64,000 nucleotides of DNA from CAVPDA01 sp963702495 (GTDB taxonomy: Bacteria; Pseudomonadota; Gammaproteobacteria; Burkholderiales; Rhodocyclaceae): assembly GCA_963702495.1 (NCBI GenBank), contig CAVPDA010000010.1, positions 310,001 through 374,000 on the forward strand, read 5' to 3'. Below the pieces are notes generated by a model, which saw nothing but the letters and a program-made list of their open reading frames with translations, was not told where the DNA came from and did no database searches. Made by a program: the position numbers and the translations under genes. Each line of letters opens with the position of its first letter. Position 1 is the first letter of the stretch. Positions 42,511 through 52,203 of the stretch are shown piece after piece.

Positions 42511-45500
42511 ATGACCGACCCCGCGCAGGCGCCCTTGCCGGAGTTCGACCGTTCCGACCTGCCGCCGGCGGGGGCGCGGCTCGATCTGCCCGCGCTGCCC
42601 GACGGAGCGGACGCCCTCGCGCTGGCGCGCCTCGCCAGCCGCGGGCGCATGCTGCTGGTGGTGGCGGCGAATCCGCTCGACGCCCAGCGGCTGCGCGAGG
42701 AGATCGCGTGGTTTGCGCCGCAGCTCAAGGTACATCTGCTCCCCGACTGGGAAACCCTGCCCTACGACGGCTTCTCGCCCCACCACGACCTGGTGTCGGA
42801 GCGCCTCGAAACCTTGCACGAGATGAGCCGCGGCGCCTGCGACGTGGTGCTGGTGGCGGCGTCCACCGCCCTCTACCGCCTGCCGCCGGTGCGCTATCTG
42901 GCCGCCTTCACGTTCTTCGTGAAGCAGGGCGCCAGGCTGGACGCCGATGCGCTGCGCGCCCAACTCGCGACGGCGGGTTACGGACATGTCACCCAGGTCG
43001 TGTCGCCCGGCGAGTTCAGCGTGCGCGGCGGCCTGATCGATCTGTTCCCGATGGGCAGCGCGCTGCCCTACCGCATCGAGCTGTTCGACGACGAGGTCGA
43101 GACGATCCGCACCTTCGACGTCGATACCCAGCGCACCCTCTACCCGGTGCGCGAGATCCGGCTGCTGCCGGCGCGCGAATTCCCCCTCGACGAGGCCGGC
43201 CGCACCAAGTTCCGCAGCCGCTTTCGCGAGACCTTCGAAGGCGACCCGTCGCGCTGCCAGGTCTACAAGGACATCTCGAGCGGCATAGCGCCGGCCGGAA
43301 TCGAGTACTTCCTGCCCCTGTTCTTCGACGAGACGGCGACGCTGTTCGACTATCTGCCGCGGGGCGCCGTGCTGTGCCAGGCGCGGGATGTCGCGCTGGC
43401 CATCCGCGAGTTCTGGCGCGACACCAAGAGCCGCTATGACCTGCTGAAGGGCGATCGCACGCGCCCGGTGATGGCGCCGCGCGAAATGTTCCTGGACGAG
43501 GAGGCCTTCTTCCTCGCCGCCCGCGACCTCGGCCGCGTCGCCATCCCTGCCGCCGACGCGGTTGCGGCGGGCGAAGACGCGCTGGTGCAGCGCCTGCCGG
43601 ACATCAAGGTGGAGCGGCGCGCCGACGATCCGCTGCATCGCCTCCGGGCTTTCCTCGGCGGCTTCGACGGGCGCGTCTTGATCGTGGCCGAATCGCCGGG
43701 CCGGCGCGAGACGATCCGGGAATACCTGCAGGAACATGGTTTGCAGCCGGCAGCCTGCTCCGATAGCGCCGCCTTCCTCGGCGCCGCGGATCGCCTCATG
43801 CTCGCCGTGGCACCGCTCGCCGGCGGCTTCCTGCTGCGCGAATCGGCCCTCGCCTTCGTCACCGAAAACGAGCTGTACGCCGCCACGGCCCGACCCCGCG
43901 GCCAGCGCCACGACGCGCGGCGGGCGACGATGGAGGGATGGCTGCGCGATCTGACGGAGCTGCGCATTGGCGATCCGGTGGTCCATGTGCAGCACGGCAT
44001 CGGCCGCTATCTGGGTCTGGTGCATCTCGACCTGGGCGAAGGCGAAACGGAATTCCTGCATCTCGAGTACGCCGAGGGCGACAAGCTCTACGTGCCGGTG
44101 GCGCAGCTCCACCTCATCAGCCGCTACGGCGGCGCCCAGCCGGAGCTGGTGGAACTGCACAAGCTGGGCAGCGGCCAGTGGGAGAAGGCGAAGAAGAAGG
44201 CGGCGCTGCAGGTGCGCGACACCGCCGCCGAACTGCTCGCGCTCTATGCCCAGCGCGCGGCGCGCGAGGGCTACCGCTTTGCCGTCAAGGCGCACGACCT
44301 GGACGCCTTCGCCGACGGCTTCGGCTTCGAGGAGACGCCGGATCAGCTCGGCGCGATCAACGCCGTGATCGGCGACATGCAGTCGGGCAAGCCGATGGAC
44401 CGGCTGGTGTGCGGCGACGTCGGCTTCGGCAAGACCGAGGTGGCGCTGCGTGCCGCCTTCGCGGCGGTGGCGGACGGCAGGCAGGTGGCGGTGCTGACGC
44501 CCACCACCCTGCTCGCCGAGCAGCATTTTCATACCTTCAACGACCGCTTCGCCCACGTCGCCGACGAGTGGCCGGTGAAGATCGCCGAGCTGTCGCGCTT
44601 CCGCAGCGCCAGGGAGCAGGCCGCCGCCCTGCAGGATCTGGCCGCCGGCCGCATCGACATCGTCATCGGCACCCACCGCCTGCTGCAGAAGGACGTGAAG
44701 TTCGCCCGCCTCGGCCTCGTCGTCGTGGACGAGGAGCACCGCTTCGGCGTGCGCCAGAAGGAGACGCTGCGGGCGCTGCGCGCGGAAGTGGACGTGCTGA
44801 CCCTCACCGCCACGCCCATTCCGCGCACCCTGGGGATGTCGCTGGAGGGGCTGCGCGACTTCTCCGTGATCGCCACCGCGCCCCAGAAGCGGCTCGCTAT
44901 CAAGACCTTCGTCACGCGCTATTCCGAAGGCATCGTGCGCGAGGCGGTGCTGCGCGAGTTCAAGCGCGGCGGCCAGGTCTACTTTCTGCACAACGAGGTG
45001 GAAACCATCGAAGCGATGCGCGACCGGCTGGCGCGGCTGCTGCCCGAGGCGCGCATCGTGGTTGGTCACGGCCAGATGGCGGAGCGCGAATTGGAACGTG
45101 TGATGCGCGAGTTCACGCAGCAGAAGCACAACCTGCTGCTCTGCACCACCATCATCGAGACCGGCATCGACAACCCCCACGCCAACACCATCGTCATCAA
45201 CCGCGCCGACAAGTTCGGCCTGGCCCAGCTGCATCAGCTGCGCGGGCGCGTCGGCCGCTCGCACCATCAGGCCTACGCCTATCTCCTCACCGACGCCCAC
45301 GCCAAGCCCACCGCCCAGGGGATGAAGCGGCTGGAGGCGATCCAGGCGATGGAAGAGCTGGGCTCGGGGTTCTTCCTCGCCATGCACGACCTGGAGATCC
45401 GCGGCGCCGGCGAGGTGCTGGGGGAATCCCAGAGCGGCGAGATCCAGGCCATCGGCTTCAACCTGTACACCGAGATGCTCAAGACCGCGGTGCGCGCCCT

Positions 45501-46008
45501 GCAGCAGGGCAAGGAGCCGGACCTGACGCAGCCGCTGGAGATCACCTCGGAGATCAATCTGCACGCGCCGGCCCTGCTGCCCAGCGACTATTGCAGCGAT
45601 GTGCATGAGCGCCTCACGCTCTACAAGCGACTCGCCAACTGCGAATCCGGCGAGCAGTTGCAGCAGATGCAGGAGGAACTGATCGACCGCTTCGGCGAGT
45701 TGCCGGAGCAGGCGCGGGCGCTGCTGGAGACCCATCGCCTGCGCATCCTGGCGAAACCGCTCGGCATCGCCAAGATCGATGCCACCGCCTCGCAGATCCA
45801 GCTGCACTTCGTGCCCGATCCGCCGATCGACCCGGCGCGGATCATTCAGCTCATCCAGAAGAACCGCAACTTCAAGCTGGCCGGCCCCGACCGGCTGCTG
45901 GTGAAGCGCGAGGCGGCCAGCCTGCGCGAGCGCGCGGCCGGCGTGCGCGAGCTGATCCACAGCCTGTCGGCCGACAGACCCGTCCCTTCCGCCACGACCA
46001 CGACATGA
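42511..46008 (+). CDS. mfd: transcription-repair coupling factor Mfd
   Basis: A 1165-residue translocase that removes RNA polymerase stalled at DNA damage and recruits UvrA. The UvrB-like N-terminus is visible (DWETLPYDGFSPHHDLVSERL), followed by the RNA polymerase-interacting domain (GDPVVHVQHGIGRYLGL). Helicase motifs are I (CGDVGFGKTEVALRAAF), II (DEEHRFGVRQKE), III (LTATPIPRTL) and VI (QLRGRVGRSHHQAYAY). The C-terminal TRCF domain follows. Full length, no damage. Its stop overlaps the aroG start by ATGA. Confidence 0.97.
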   Translation: MTDPAQAPLPEFDRSDLPPAGARLDLPALPDGADALALARLASRGRMLLVVAANPLDAQRLREEIAWFAPQLKVHLLPDWETLPYDGFSPHHDLVSERLETLHEMSRGACDVVLVAASTALYRLPPVRYLAAFTFFVKQGARLDADALRAQLATAGYGHVTQVVSPGEFSVRGGLIDLFPMGSALPYRIELFDDEVETIRTFDVDTQRTLYPVREIRLLPAREFPLDEAGRTKFRSRFRETFEGDPSRCQVYKDISSGIAPAGIEYFLPLFFDETATLFDYLPRGAVLCQARDVALAIREFWRDTKSRYDLLKGDRTRPVMAPREMFLDEEAFFLAARDLGRVAIPAADAVAAGEDALVQRLPDIKVERRADDPLHRLRAFLGGFDGRVLIVAESPGRRETIREYLQEHGLQPAACSDSAAFLGAADRLMLAVAPLAGGFLLRESALAFVTENELYAATARPRGQRHDARRATMEGWLRDLTELRIGDPVVHVQHGIGRYLGLVHLDLGEGETEFLHLEYAEGDKLYVPVAQLHLISRYGGAQPELVELHKLGSGQWEKAKKKAALQVRDTAAELLALYAQRAAREGYRFAVKAHDLDAFADGFGFEETPDQLGAINAVIGDMQSGKPMDRLVCGDVGFGKTEVALRAAFAAVADGRQVAVLTPTTLLAEQHFHTFNDRFAHVADEWPVKIAELSRFRSAREQAAALQDLAAGRIDIVIGTHRLLQKDVKFARLGLVVVDEEHRFGVRQKETLRALRAEVDVLTLTATPIPRTLGMSLEGLRDFSVIATAPQKRLAIKTFVTRYSEGIVREAVLREFKRGGQVYFLHNEVETIEAMRDRLARLLPEARIVVGHGQMAERELERVMREFTQQKHNLLLCTTIIETGIDNPHANTIVINRADKFGLAQLHQLRGRVGRSHHQAYAYLLTDAHAKPTAQGMKRLEAIQAMEELGSGFFLAMHDLEIRGAGEVLGESQSGEIQAIGFNLYTEMLKTAVRALQQGKEPDLTQPLEITSEINLHAPALLPSDYCSDVHERLTLYKRLANCESGEQLQQMQEELIDRFGELPEQARALLETHRLRILAKPLGIAKIDATASQIQLHFVPDPPIDPARIIQLIQKNRNFKLAGPDRLLVKREAASLRERAAGVRELIHSLSADRPVPSATTTT

Positions 46009-47078
46009 CCGCACCCCAGACCGAAAACTTCAACATCGCCGCCTTCGAGCTCATGCCCTCGCCGGACGATATCAAGGCGCGGGTACCGCTCACCGATGCC
46101 GCCGCCGACACCGTTCTGCGCGGGCGCGAAACGCTGCGCAACATCCTCGATCGCCGCGATCACCGCATCTTCATCGTCGTCGGTCCCTGTTCCATCCACG
46201 ACCCGGTGGCCGGGTTCGATTACGCGCAGAGGCTCAAGCGCCTGGCCGATGAGGTGAGCGATACGCTCTATCTCGTCATGCGCGTCTATTTCGAGAAGCC
46301 GCGTACGGCCACCGGCTGGAAGGGCTACATCAACGATCCCTACATGGACGATTCGTTCCACATCGAGGAGGGCATGGGGCGTGCGCGCCAGTTCCTGATG
46401 CAGGTGAATGAACTGGGACTTCCCGCCGCCACCGAGGCGCTGGACCCGATCGCCCCCCAGTACCTGGGCGAGTTGATTTCCTGGTACGCCATCGGCGCGC
46501 GCACGTCGGAGTCCCAGACGCACCGCGAGATCGCTTCGGGACTGTCCTCGCCGGTAGGCTTCAAGAACGGCACCGACGGCGACATCCAGGTGGCGATCAA
46601 CGCCATCAAGTCCGCCGCCCAGCCCCACGCCTTCCTCGGTATCAGTCCGCAGGGCGACACCGCCATCGTGCGCACCCGCGGCAACGCCTACGGCCATGTC
46701 GTCCTGCGCGGCGGCGGCGGACGGCCGAACTACGACACGGTGAGCGTGTCCCTGGTCGAGAAGGCGCTGGCGAAGGCCGGCCTGCCCGAACTGATCGTCA
46801 TCGACTGCTCCCATGCCAACTGCTACAAGGACCCGGCCATGCAGCCGCTGGTGATGAGCGACTGCGTGCACCAAGTGCGGGAAGGCAACCGGTCCATCGT
46901 CGGTCTGATGGTCGAGAGCAACATCGAGGGCGGCAACCAGCCGATCCCCGACGACCTGTCCCAACTGCGCTACGGCTGCTCGGTGACCGACCCGTGCGTG
47001 GACTGGCCGACCACGGAGGCCATGATCCGCAAGGCGAGGGAAATCCTGCGCGAGGTGCTGCCGTCGCGCGGACACTGA
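46005..47078 (+). CDS. aroG: 3-deoxy-7-phosphoheptulonate synthase (class I, AroG type)
   Basis: A 357-residue DAHP synthase, the first enzyme of aromatic amino-acid synthesis. GPCSIHDPVAG, YFEKPRTATGWKGYINDP and GIARTSESQTHREIASGLSSPVGFKNGTDG-type motifs are all present (the last reads ISWYAIGARTSESQTHREIA). The metal and substrate residues in DCSHANCYKDP are intact. The regulatory specificity (Phe, Tyr or Trp) cannot be read. It overlaps mfd by ATGA, an unusual but firm coupling. Confidence 0.95.
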   Translation: MTAPQTENFNIAAFELMPSPDDIKARVPLTDAAADTVLRGRETLRNILDRRDHRIFIVVGPCSIHDPVAGFDYAQRLKRLADEVSDTLYLVMRVYFEKPRTATGWKGYINDPYMDDSFHIEEGMGRARQFLMQVNELGLPAATEALDPIAPQYLGELISWYAIGARTSESQTHREIASGLSSPVGFKNGTDGDIQVAINAIKSAAQPHAFLGISPQGDTAIVRTRGNAYGHVVLRGGGGRPNYDTVSVSLVEKALAKAGLPELIVIDCSHANCYKDPAMQPLVMSDCVHQVREGNRSIVGLMVESNIEGGNQPIPDDLSQLRYGCSVTDPCVDWPTTEAMIRKAREILREVLPSRGH

Positions 47079-47166
47079 ACGACCGCGACGGCAGATCGCC
47101 CTTTGTCCCGGCCGGGGGCGCATCCCGGCGCCGCGCCAGGCCGTACAATTTTCGACAGCTGAAAAT

Positions 47167-48405
47167 ATGCCACTCATCCGTCCCTTTACCGGTCTGCGCC
47201 CGGCCGCCGGGCGCGCCGCCGAGGTCATTGCGCCGCCCTATGACGTGCTGTCCACCGACGAAGCCCGCGTGCGCGCCGCCGGCAAGCCGTGGAGCTTCCT
47301 CCACATCTCCAAGGCGGAAATCGATCTGCCGCCCGCCACCGATCCCCATGCGCCGCAGGTCTATGCCACGGCGGCGGCAAGTCTGCGGCGCATGCTCGCG
47401 GCCGGAACGCTGGCGCGCGACACCGCCTCCTGCTATTACATCTATCGCATTGTCATGGGAAGCCACGCTCAGACGGGGCTGGTGGCCACGGCGTCGGTCG
47501 CCGAGTACGAGCGCAACCGCATCCGTCGTCACGAGCTGACGCGCCCCGACAAGGAGGACGACCGCGTGCATCAGATCGATGCGCTCAACGCCCAGACCGG
47601 GCCGGTGCTGCTCGCCTATGCGGCCGCCCCCGGCATCGATTCCATCCTGGCGGCGGCCACGGACGGCGCCGCGGATGCAGACGCCACCGCCGACGACGGC
47701 GTGCGCCACATGCTGTGGGTGATGCGCGATCCCGACACCATTGCCCGCTTGACGGCGGCATTCGACGCCCTGCCCGCTCTCTACATCGCCGACGGTCATC
47801 ACCGCTCCGCCGCCGCGGCGCGGGTCTGCGCCGCGCGCCGCGGCGCCGCGGCAGCATGCAGCGGCGAGGAAAGCTACAACTATTTCCTCAGCGTCGTCTT
47901 CCCCCATCACCAGTTGCGCATCCTCGACTACAACCGCGTGGTCGCCGATCTCAACGGCATGAGCCGGGAAGATTTCCTGCGGCGGGTGGCGGCGAGCTTC
48001 TCCCTCGAACCGAGCGATGCACCGGTGCGTCCGGCGCGGCACGGCGAATTCGGCCTCTACCTTGCGCGCCACTGGCACCGGCTCACGGTCAGAACGGCCC
48101 TGGTGCCGCAGGACCCGGTGCAACGCCTCGACGTCAGCCTGCTCACCGACCATCTGCTGGCGCCGATCCTCGACATCCATGACCTGCGCCGCGACCGGCG
48201 CATCGATTTCGTCGGCGGCATCCGCGGCCTCGCGGAACTGCAGAAGCGGGTGGACTCGGGCGAGATGGCGGCGGCGTTTTCCCTCTATCCGACCACCATG
48301 GAGGACCTGATGGCGGTGGCCGATGCGGGGCAGATCATGCCGCCCAAGTCGACCTGGTTCGAGCCCAAACTGGCCGACGGCATGGTGTCGCACGTCCTGG
48401 ACTGA
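47167..48405 (+). CDS. DUF1015 family protein
   Basis: A 412-residue DUF1015 (SerC-associated) protein. It shows the family opening IRPFTGLRPAAGRAAEVIAPPYDVLSTDEAR, then ELTRPDKEDDRVHQIDALNAQTGPVL, YIADGHHRSAAAARV and FVGGIRGLAELQKRV, and ends PKSTWFEPKLADGM. The repeated HH and acidic motifs suggest a nucleotide or metal enzyme. Relatives are described as HTH- or serine-kinase-like; in some archaea a member phosphorylates serine, so serine metabolism is a possibility only. It is 88 bases downstream of aroG. Confidence 0.9.
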   Translation: MPLIRPFTGLRPAAGRAAEVIAPPYDVLSTDEARVRAAGKPWSFLHISKAEIDLPPATDPHAPQVYATAAASLRRMLAAGTLARDTASCYYIYRIVMGSHAQTGLVATASVAEYERNRIRRHELTRPDKEDDRVHQIDALNAQTGPVLLAYAAAPGIDSILAAATDGAADADATADDGVRHMLWVMRDPDTIARLTAAFDALPALYIADGHHRSAAAARVCAARRGAAAACSGEESYNYFLSVVFPHHQLRILDYNRVVADLNGMSREDFLRRVAASFSLEPSDAPVRPARHGEFGLYLARHWHRLTVRTALVPQDPVQRLDVSLLTDHLLAPILDIHDLRRDRRIDFVGGIRGLAELQKRVDSGEMAAAFSLYPTTMEDLMAVADAGQIMPPKSTWFEPKLADGMVSHVLD

Positions 48406-48508
48406 AGTTCGGCGTCCTGCCGCACCGGAGCGCCCGGCGCCTTGCCGGCCGCGAGCGCTGCAGTTCGCTGCGGCGCGCCTCCGCCGATGCTGCCGTCGCC
48501 AGTCCCGC

Positions 48509-49510
48509 TCAGGACGGCTCGAGATGGACGCGGTCGCCCCCCTCCGCCTTGGCCTGCTGCACCGCGGCGCCGGCAGCGCCGAGGAGCCGATCCAGGGTGT
48601 CGTCCGTTTTCATCTCGGCGACGCCCAAGGATACCGTCAGCGACTGTGTGCTCTGCCCCGGGCCGTCCGCGGCCACCGCCTTGCGCAAGACGGACTGCCG
48701 CACCCGTTCGGCAACACCCTTCGCCTGCTGCAAGCCGGCAAACGGAAGCAGGATGGCGAACTCGTCGCCGGCGTGACGCGCCAGCAGATCCGACGGGCGG
48801 ATGCAGCCCGCAATCGACGCGGCGATCTGCTGCAATGCCCGGTCACCCTTGACTTGCCCATGCTGCGCATTGAATTCCCGCAACCGGTCCACGTCCACCA
48901 GTACCAGGGATGCCGCCGCTTCGTCGTGCGCGCAACGCGCCAACTGGCGGCTGAACGTGGCCTGCATCCATCTGGCGTTGTGCAAACCAGTCAAGGCGTC
49001 AACGCTGGAAACCCGCTCGAACGCCTGCCGCTCGCGCAGACTGCCCAGAAGCATCTCGTTGTCGCGACGCATCCGGCCGGAGAAGATCAGCAGCAGATTG
49101 CGCGCGGCGGCGTCGGTATTCGCCACCAGGTACCACAAGGTCCGGCCGTCGATGCTGAGCAGGCGGCTTTGCTCCGCCGCCACCACCTTTGCCGTCGCCC
49201 CACCGCCGTCGATGACCGAGATCTCGCCGGCGCATGTGCCCGGTCCGAGGGCAAAGGAATGCGGCGCCTGGCTATCGTCGAGATGAACGTGCAATGATCC
49301 TTCCAGGATCAGATACACGAAGTCGTTGAGGGCGCCGCGCTCGATCAGGACTTCGCCGGGATCGAGCTTGATCATGCGCGTGCGCGGCAGAATCAGTTCC
49401 AGCAAGGGAGGGCTGATGTCGGCGAACAGCTCCGAACTGATCGCGATCGCGAAATCGCGACTGTCGAGGCTGCCGGCCATCGGCCCGGTCAATCCCATTC
49501 CTCTTGTCAT
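48509..49510 (-). CDS. cyclic-nucleotide-binding domain plus GGDEF diguanylate cyclase
   Basis: A 333-residue protein. Residues about 25-145 form a cNMP-binding domain (RMIKLDPGEVLIERGALNDFVYLILEGSLHVHL, LGPGTCAGEISVIDGGGATAKVVA). Residues about 175-330 form a GGDEF domain: DALTGLHNARWMQATFSRQL, VDVDRLREFNAQHGQVKGDRAL, then AGDEFAILLPF. The active-site loop is AGDEF, a variant known to be active in other cyclases. No membrane segment. Relatives with this order are common in betaproteobacteria. It is convergent with the DUF1015 gene. Confidence 0.9.
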   Translation of the reverse strand: MTRGMGLTGPMAGSLDSRDFAIAISSELFADISPPLLELILPRTRMIKLDPGEVLIERGALNDFVYLILEGSLHVHLDDSQAPHSFALGPGTCAGEISVIDGGGATAKVVAAEQSRLLSIDGRTLWYLVANTDAAARNLLLIFSGRMRRDNEMLLGSLRERQAFERVSSVDALTGLHNARWMQATFSRQLARCAHDEAAASLVLVDVDRLREFNAQHGQVKGDRALQQIAASIAGCIRPSDLLARHAGDEFAILLPFAGLQQAKGVAERVRQSVLRKAVAADGPGQSTQSLTVSLGVAEMKTDDTLDRLLGAAGAAVQQAKAEGGDRVHLEPS

Positions 49511-50094
49511 TCCCAGTCCCCGAGCATGTGTGTTCTTATTGGCCTCATCACGAAGCGATGCAAGGCGTGCCTCGAACGAGCGGCACCTTGCGCCTATCCG
49601 CGCGCTTCGACCCAAGGATAACCGAACTTCGCCGGGAACAATAAACCGCCGCTGCCACGGCATTCTCGTTCTGGCATCGGTGCTCAGGCTCGACTCCGGT
49701 AGAGGACGTGCGTCCCGGCCCACCAGAGACAGGGGGCTTGCGCCGGCGAGCCGAGAGCGTAGCAGAGTCTGCATTACGTGCGGCGGACGGCGCCGGTCGA
49801 ACAGGCGGCCCTGAAACGTTTCGCGCCCCGCGCGCACCACGGGATCCGCCTCCTCGCGCGCGGCTTCGCCCCAGCTGCGAGCCGGGTTCGGGACGAGGCC
49901 GGCGAAGCTGACGCGAATCGACATGGAGCCGAACATGAACCGACTTGGCTCGGGGTGTCGGCGGAGGAACACGGTCATCAACGACGACCGGAATCGCTGC
50001 CCGAAACGGGGAATGGGACAAGGCGCGGCATCGGACCGCCGCCCACGCCGCCCGACATCTGGAGCGACGCCGCGCCCGATCGGTGGCCGCAGAA
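49511..50094. other. 584-base region with no supportable gene
   Basis: It lies between the GGDEF start and the end of the ABC ATPase, where the permease genes of such an exporter normally sit. Long open frames exist on both strands, but they lack hydrophobic stretches and family motifs and look like GC-rich chance frames. It presumably holds the GGDEF promoter; whatever permease was here is gone or elsewhere. Confidence 0.5.
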
Positions 50095-51018
50095 TCAAGC
50101 TTCCGGCGCCCGCTCCATGAGGCTGATGAAGACGTCCTCCAGACCCGGTTCGATCGGCTCCCAGCGATGCGGCGTGCCTTCCTTCAACCGGGAGATGCTG
50201 TCGAGCAGGGCTCGCGCATCGCGTCCGGTCACGTGCAGCGTGCTGCCGAAGGGCGTCACCTGGTCCACCCCCGGCAGGCCTTTCAGGGATTCGGCGAGAG
50301 ACCAGAGGTCCGGCCCGCTCACCTCCCAGGCCGTGAGTTTCTGGCTCGCCACGACCTCGTCCGCGGTGCCGGTCACCAGCAGCTTGCCGTAGGCGATATA
50401 GGCGAGCCGGTGGCAGCGCTCGGCCTCGTCCATGTAGTGGGTGGACACCAGCACCGAGATGCCGCTCGCGGCCAGCTGGTGGATCTCCTCCCAGAAATCG
50501 CGCCGCGCCTTGGGATCGACGCCGGCGGTGGGCTCGTCGAGCAGCAGCAGGCGCGGCTTGTGGAGCATGCAGGCGGCGAGCGCCAGACGCTGCTTCCAGC
50601 CGCCGGACAGGGCGCCGGCAAGCTGGTTCTGGCGCGAGGCCAGCCCCAGGCGGTCGATCGCCTCGCTCACCGCCTGCCGCCGCTCCTTCATGCCGTACAT
50701 GCGGGCGATGAACTCCAGGTTCTCGCGGATGGTCAGGTCCTCCCACAGCGAGAAGCGCTGCGTCATGTAGCCGACCTCGCGCTTGATCCGGGCGGTCTGC
50801 CGGATCAGGTCGAAGCCGAGGCAGGTGCCCTCCCCCGAATCCGGCGTCAGCAGCCCGCACAGCATGCGGATCGAAGTCGTCTTGCCGCTGCCGTTGGGAC
50901 CGAGAAAGCCATAGATCTCTCCCTGGCGCACCTGCAGCGACAGATCCTTCACCACATGCTTGTCGCCGAAGTACTTGTTCAGCGCGCGGACGTCGATGGC
51001 AAGATCGATCGCGGTCAT
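50095..51018 (-). CDS. ABC exporter ATP-binding protein (YbhF/NodI type)
   Basis: A 307-residue ABC ATPase. Walker A GPNGSGKTT, signature SGGWKQRLALA, Walker B LLLLDEPTAGVDP and the H-loop VSTHYMDEAERC are all present. The C-terminal extension (about 230-307) is as in ABC-2 exporters. I chose the ATG at 51018 (MTAIDLAIDVRALNKYFGD). HlyD-type and M14 genes lie upstream on the same strand. ABC-2 permease genes would be expected downstream but none is present. Confidence 0.92.
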   Translation of the reverse strand: MTAIDLAIDVRALNKYFGDKHVVKDLSLQVRQGEIYGFLGPNGSGKTTSIRMLCGLLTPDSGEGTCLGFDLIRQTARIKREVGYMTQRFSLWEDLTIRENLEFIARMYGMKERRQAVSEAIDRLGLASRQNQLAGALSGGWKQRLALAACMLHKPRLLLLDEPTAGVDPKARRDFWEEIHQLAASGISVLVSTHYMDEAERCHRLAYIAYGKLLVTGTADEVVASQKLTAWEVSGPDLWSLAESLKGLPGVDQVTPFGSTLHVTGRDARALLDSISRLKEGTPHRWEPIEPGLEDVFISLMERAPEA

Positions 51019-51143
51019 CCTGAAAGCGGAAGCTGCAACCGCCAAGCCGCCAGGCACGTCACGAGGATGCGGCACTTCTCCTGTTGGCGCGGCGCCAGCC
51101 ACGGCCAGGACACAGGGTCTGCGTCGTGACCTTGCTCGGCAAT

Positions 51144-51160
51144 CTTGGCGCCTTGGCGGT
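51144..51160. repeat. short CTTGGCG repeat motif in an intergenic gap
   Basis: CTTGGCGCCTTGGCGGT sits in the 189-base gap between the HlyD-type gene and its ATPase. Its inverse form (ACCGCCAAGGCGCCA) recurs at 56975-56989 upstream of the TVP38 gene. It resembles dispersed CTTGGCG-rich intergenic repeats; function unknown. Confidence 0.45.
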
Positions 51161-51207
51161 TCAATCGCGTTTTCCCGATCCGGGCTCTGCGCTGGCCCGC
51201 GTTGCCC

Positions 51208-52203
51208 TCACGGCTCCAGCACCACATCCACCGGCTGCCCCGGATGCAGCCGCGTCGCATCCTCGGGCCGGGGCCGGGCTTCCACCAGAAACACCAGTTT
51301 CGCCCGCGACTCCTTGCTGTAGATGACCGGCGGCGTGTATTCGGGCTGAGTCGCGATGAAGCTGATGCGGACCGGGATCGGCGCTCCGCAGCCGCTGCAC
51401 GAGGCGTTCGCCGCCTGGCCGACCTTGAGCGTTCCGACGACGGCTTCAGGCACGAAGAAGCGCAGCTTGATGTTGCCGGGCGGCAGCAGGCTGACGATGG
51501 GACTGCCCGCCGGCACCCATTCCCCCTGGGAGAAGAAGGTGTCCTGCACCAGCGCCGCGGCCGGGGCGGCGCCTGACTTCTGCTCCAGACGCCAGCGGGT
51601 CTGGGCGAGGGCGGCGCGGGCCGCTTCCGCCTCCGCCTTGGCGGCCTCGACTTCCCCTTCGCGCCCGACGCCGGAACGGGCATTGCGAATCTGCGCTTCC
51701 GCCTCCGCGACCTGGGCCGTATCGCGGTCGAATGCGGCCTTGGCTTCGTCCAGCCGTGATCGGGAAACGAATCCGGAGGCCGCCAGCCGTTTCTGCTGCT
51801 CGAGTTGGGATGCGGCCAGCTTGCGGGCCGCCGCCGCGCTCGCCTCCTGCGCGCGCAGGGCATCGAGTTCCGGCTTGCGCCGCCCCTGTTGCAGATTGGC
51901 AAGCCGTGCCTGGGCGCTTCTCAGCCGGGCATCGGCCTCGCCAAGCGCCGCCTGCTCGGCGGCATGCTCGAGTTCGAACAGCGGCGCACCCGCCGCCACC
52001 TGCAGACCGCGCGCCACCGCCAGCTTTTCCAGGGTTCCGGCGGAGGGCGAGGCAACGAACACGTATTCGCCCTCGGCGTAGCCGGGATAGACGTCGGACC
52101 GGGGTGCCGAACAGGCGCCCAGGAACGCCGCTGCAACGATCGCGGCAAGCACGATGTTCCGGGCCGCGGCGTGCGATCTCCTGCCCGAACTCACTGTGCT
52201 CAC
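51208..52203 (-). CDS. HlyD/YbhG-type periplasmic adaptor lipoprotein
   Basis: A 331-residue membrane-fusion protein. The signal peptide ends in a lipobox (AFLGACSAP), so it is probably a lipoprotein. A lipoyl/barrel half (YVFVASPSAGTLEKLAVARGLQVAAGAPLFEL) is followed by a long coiled coil (about 80-220, with AEQAALGEADARLRSAQARL) and returns to the barrel (GEWVPAGSPIVSLLPPGNIKLRFFVPE). It bridges an ABC exporter to the outer membrane. The GTG start at 52203 overlaps the M14 stop (GTGA). The matching ATPase lies 189 bases downstream. Confidence 0.9.
   Translation of the reverse strand: MSTVSSGRRSHAAARNIVLAAIVAAAFLGACSAPRSDVYPGYAEGEYVFVASPSAGTLEKLAVARGLQVAAGAPLFELEHAAEQAALGEADARLRSAQARLANLQQGRRKPELDALRAQEASAAAARKLAASQLEQQKRLAASGFVSRSRLDEAKAAFDRDTAQVAEAEAQIRNARSGVGREGEVEAAKAEAEAARAALAQTRWRLEQKSGAAPAAALVQDTFFSQGEWVPAGSPIVSLLPPGNIKLRFFVPEAVVGTLKVGQAANASCSGCGAPIPVRISFIATQPEYTPPVIYSKESRAKLVFLVEARPRPEDATRLHPGQPVDVVLEP

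Noticed and set aside
42463..46014. An 1183-codon - strand frame opposite mfd
   Set aside because: Exact antisense of mfd, no domain content.
49548..50021. A 157-codon - strand frame and other frames in the gap between the GGDEF gene and the ABC ATPase
   Set aside because: No hydrophobic segments, no motif, no ribosome site; consistent with chance in GC-rich DNA, so it was not called as the missing permease.
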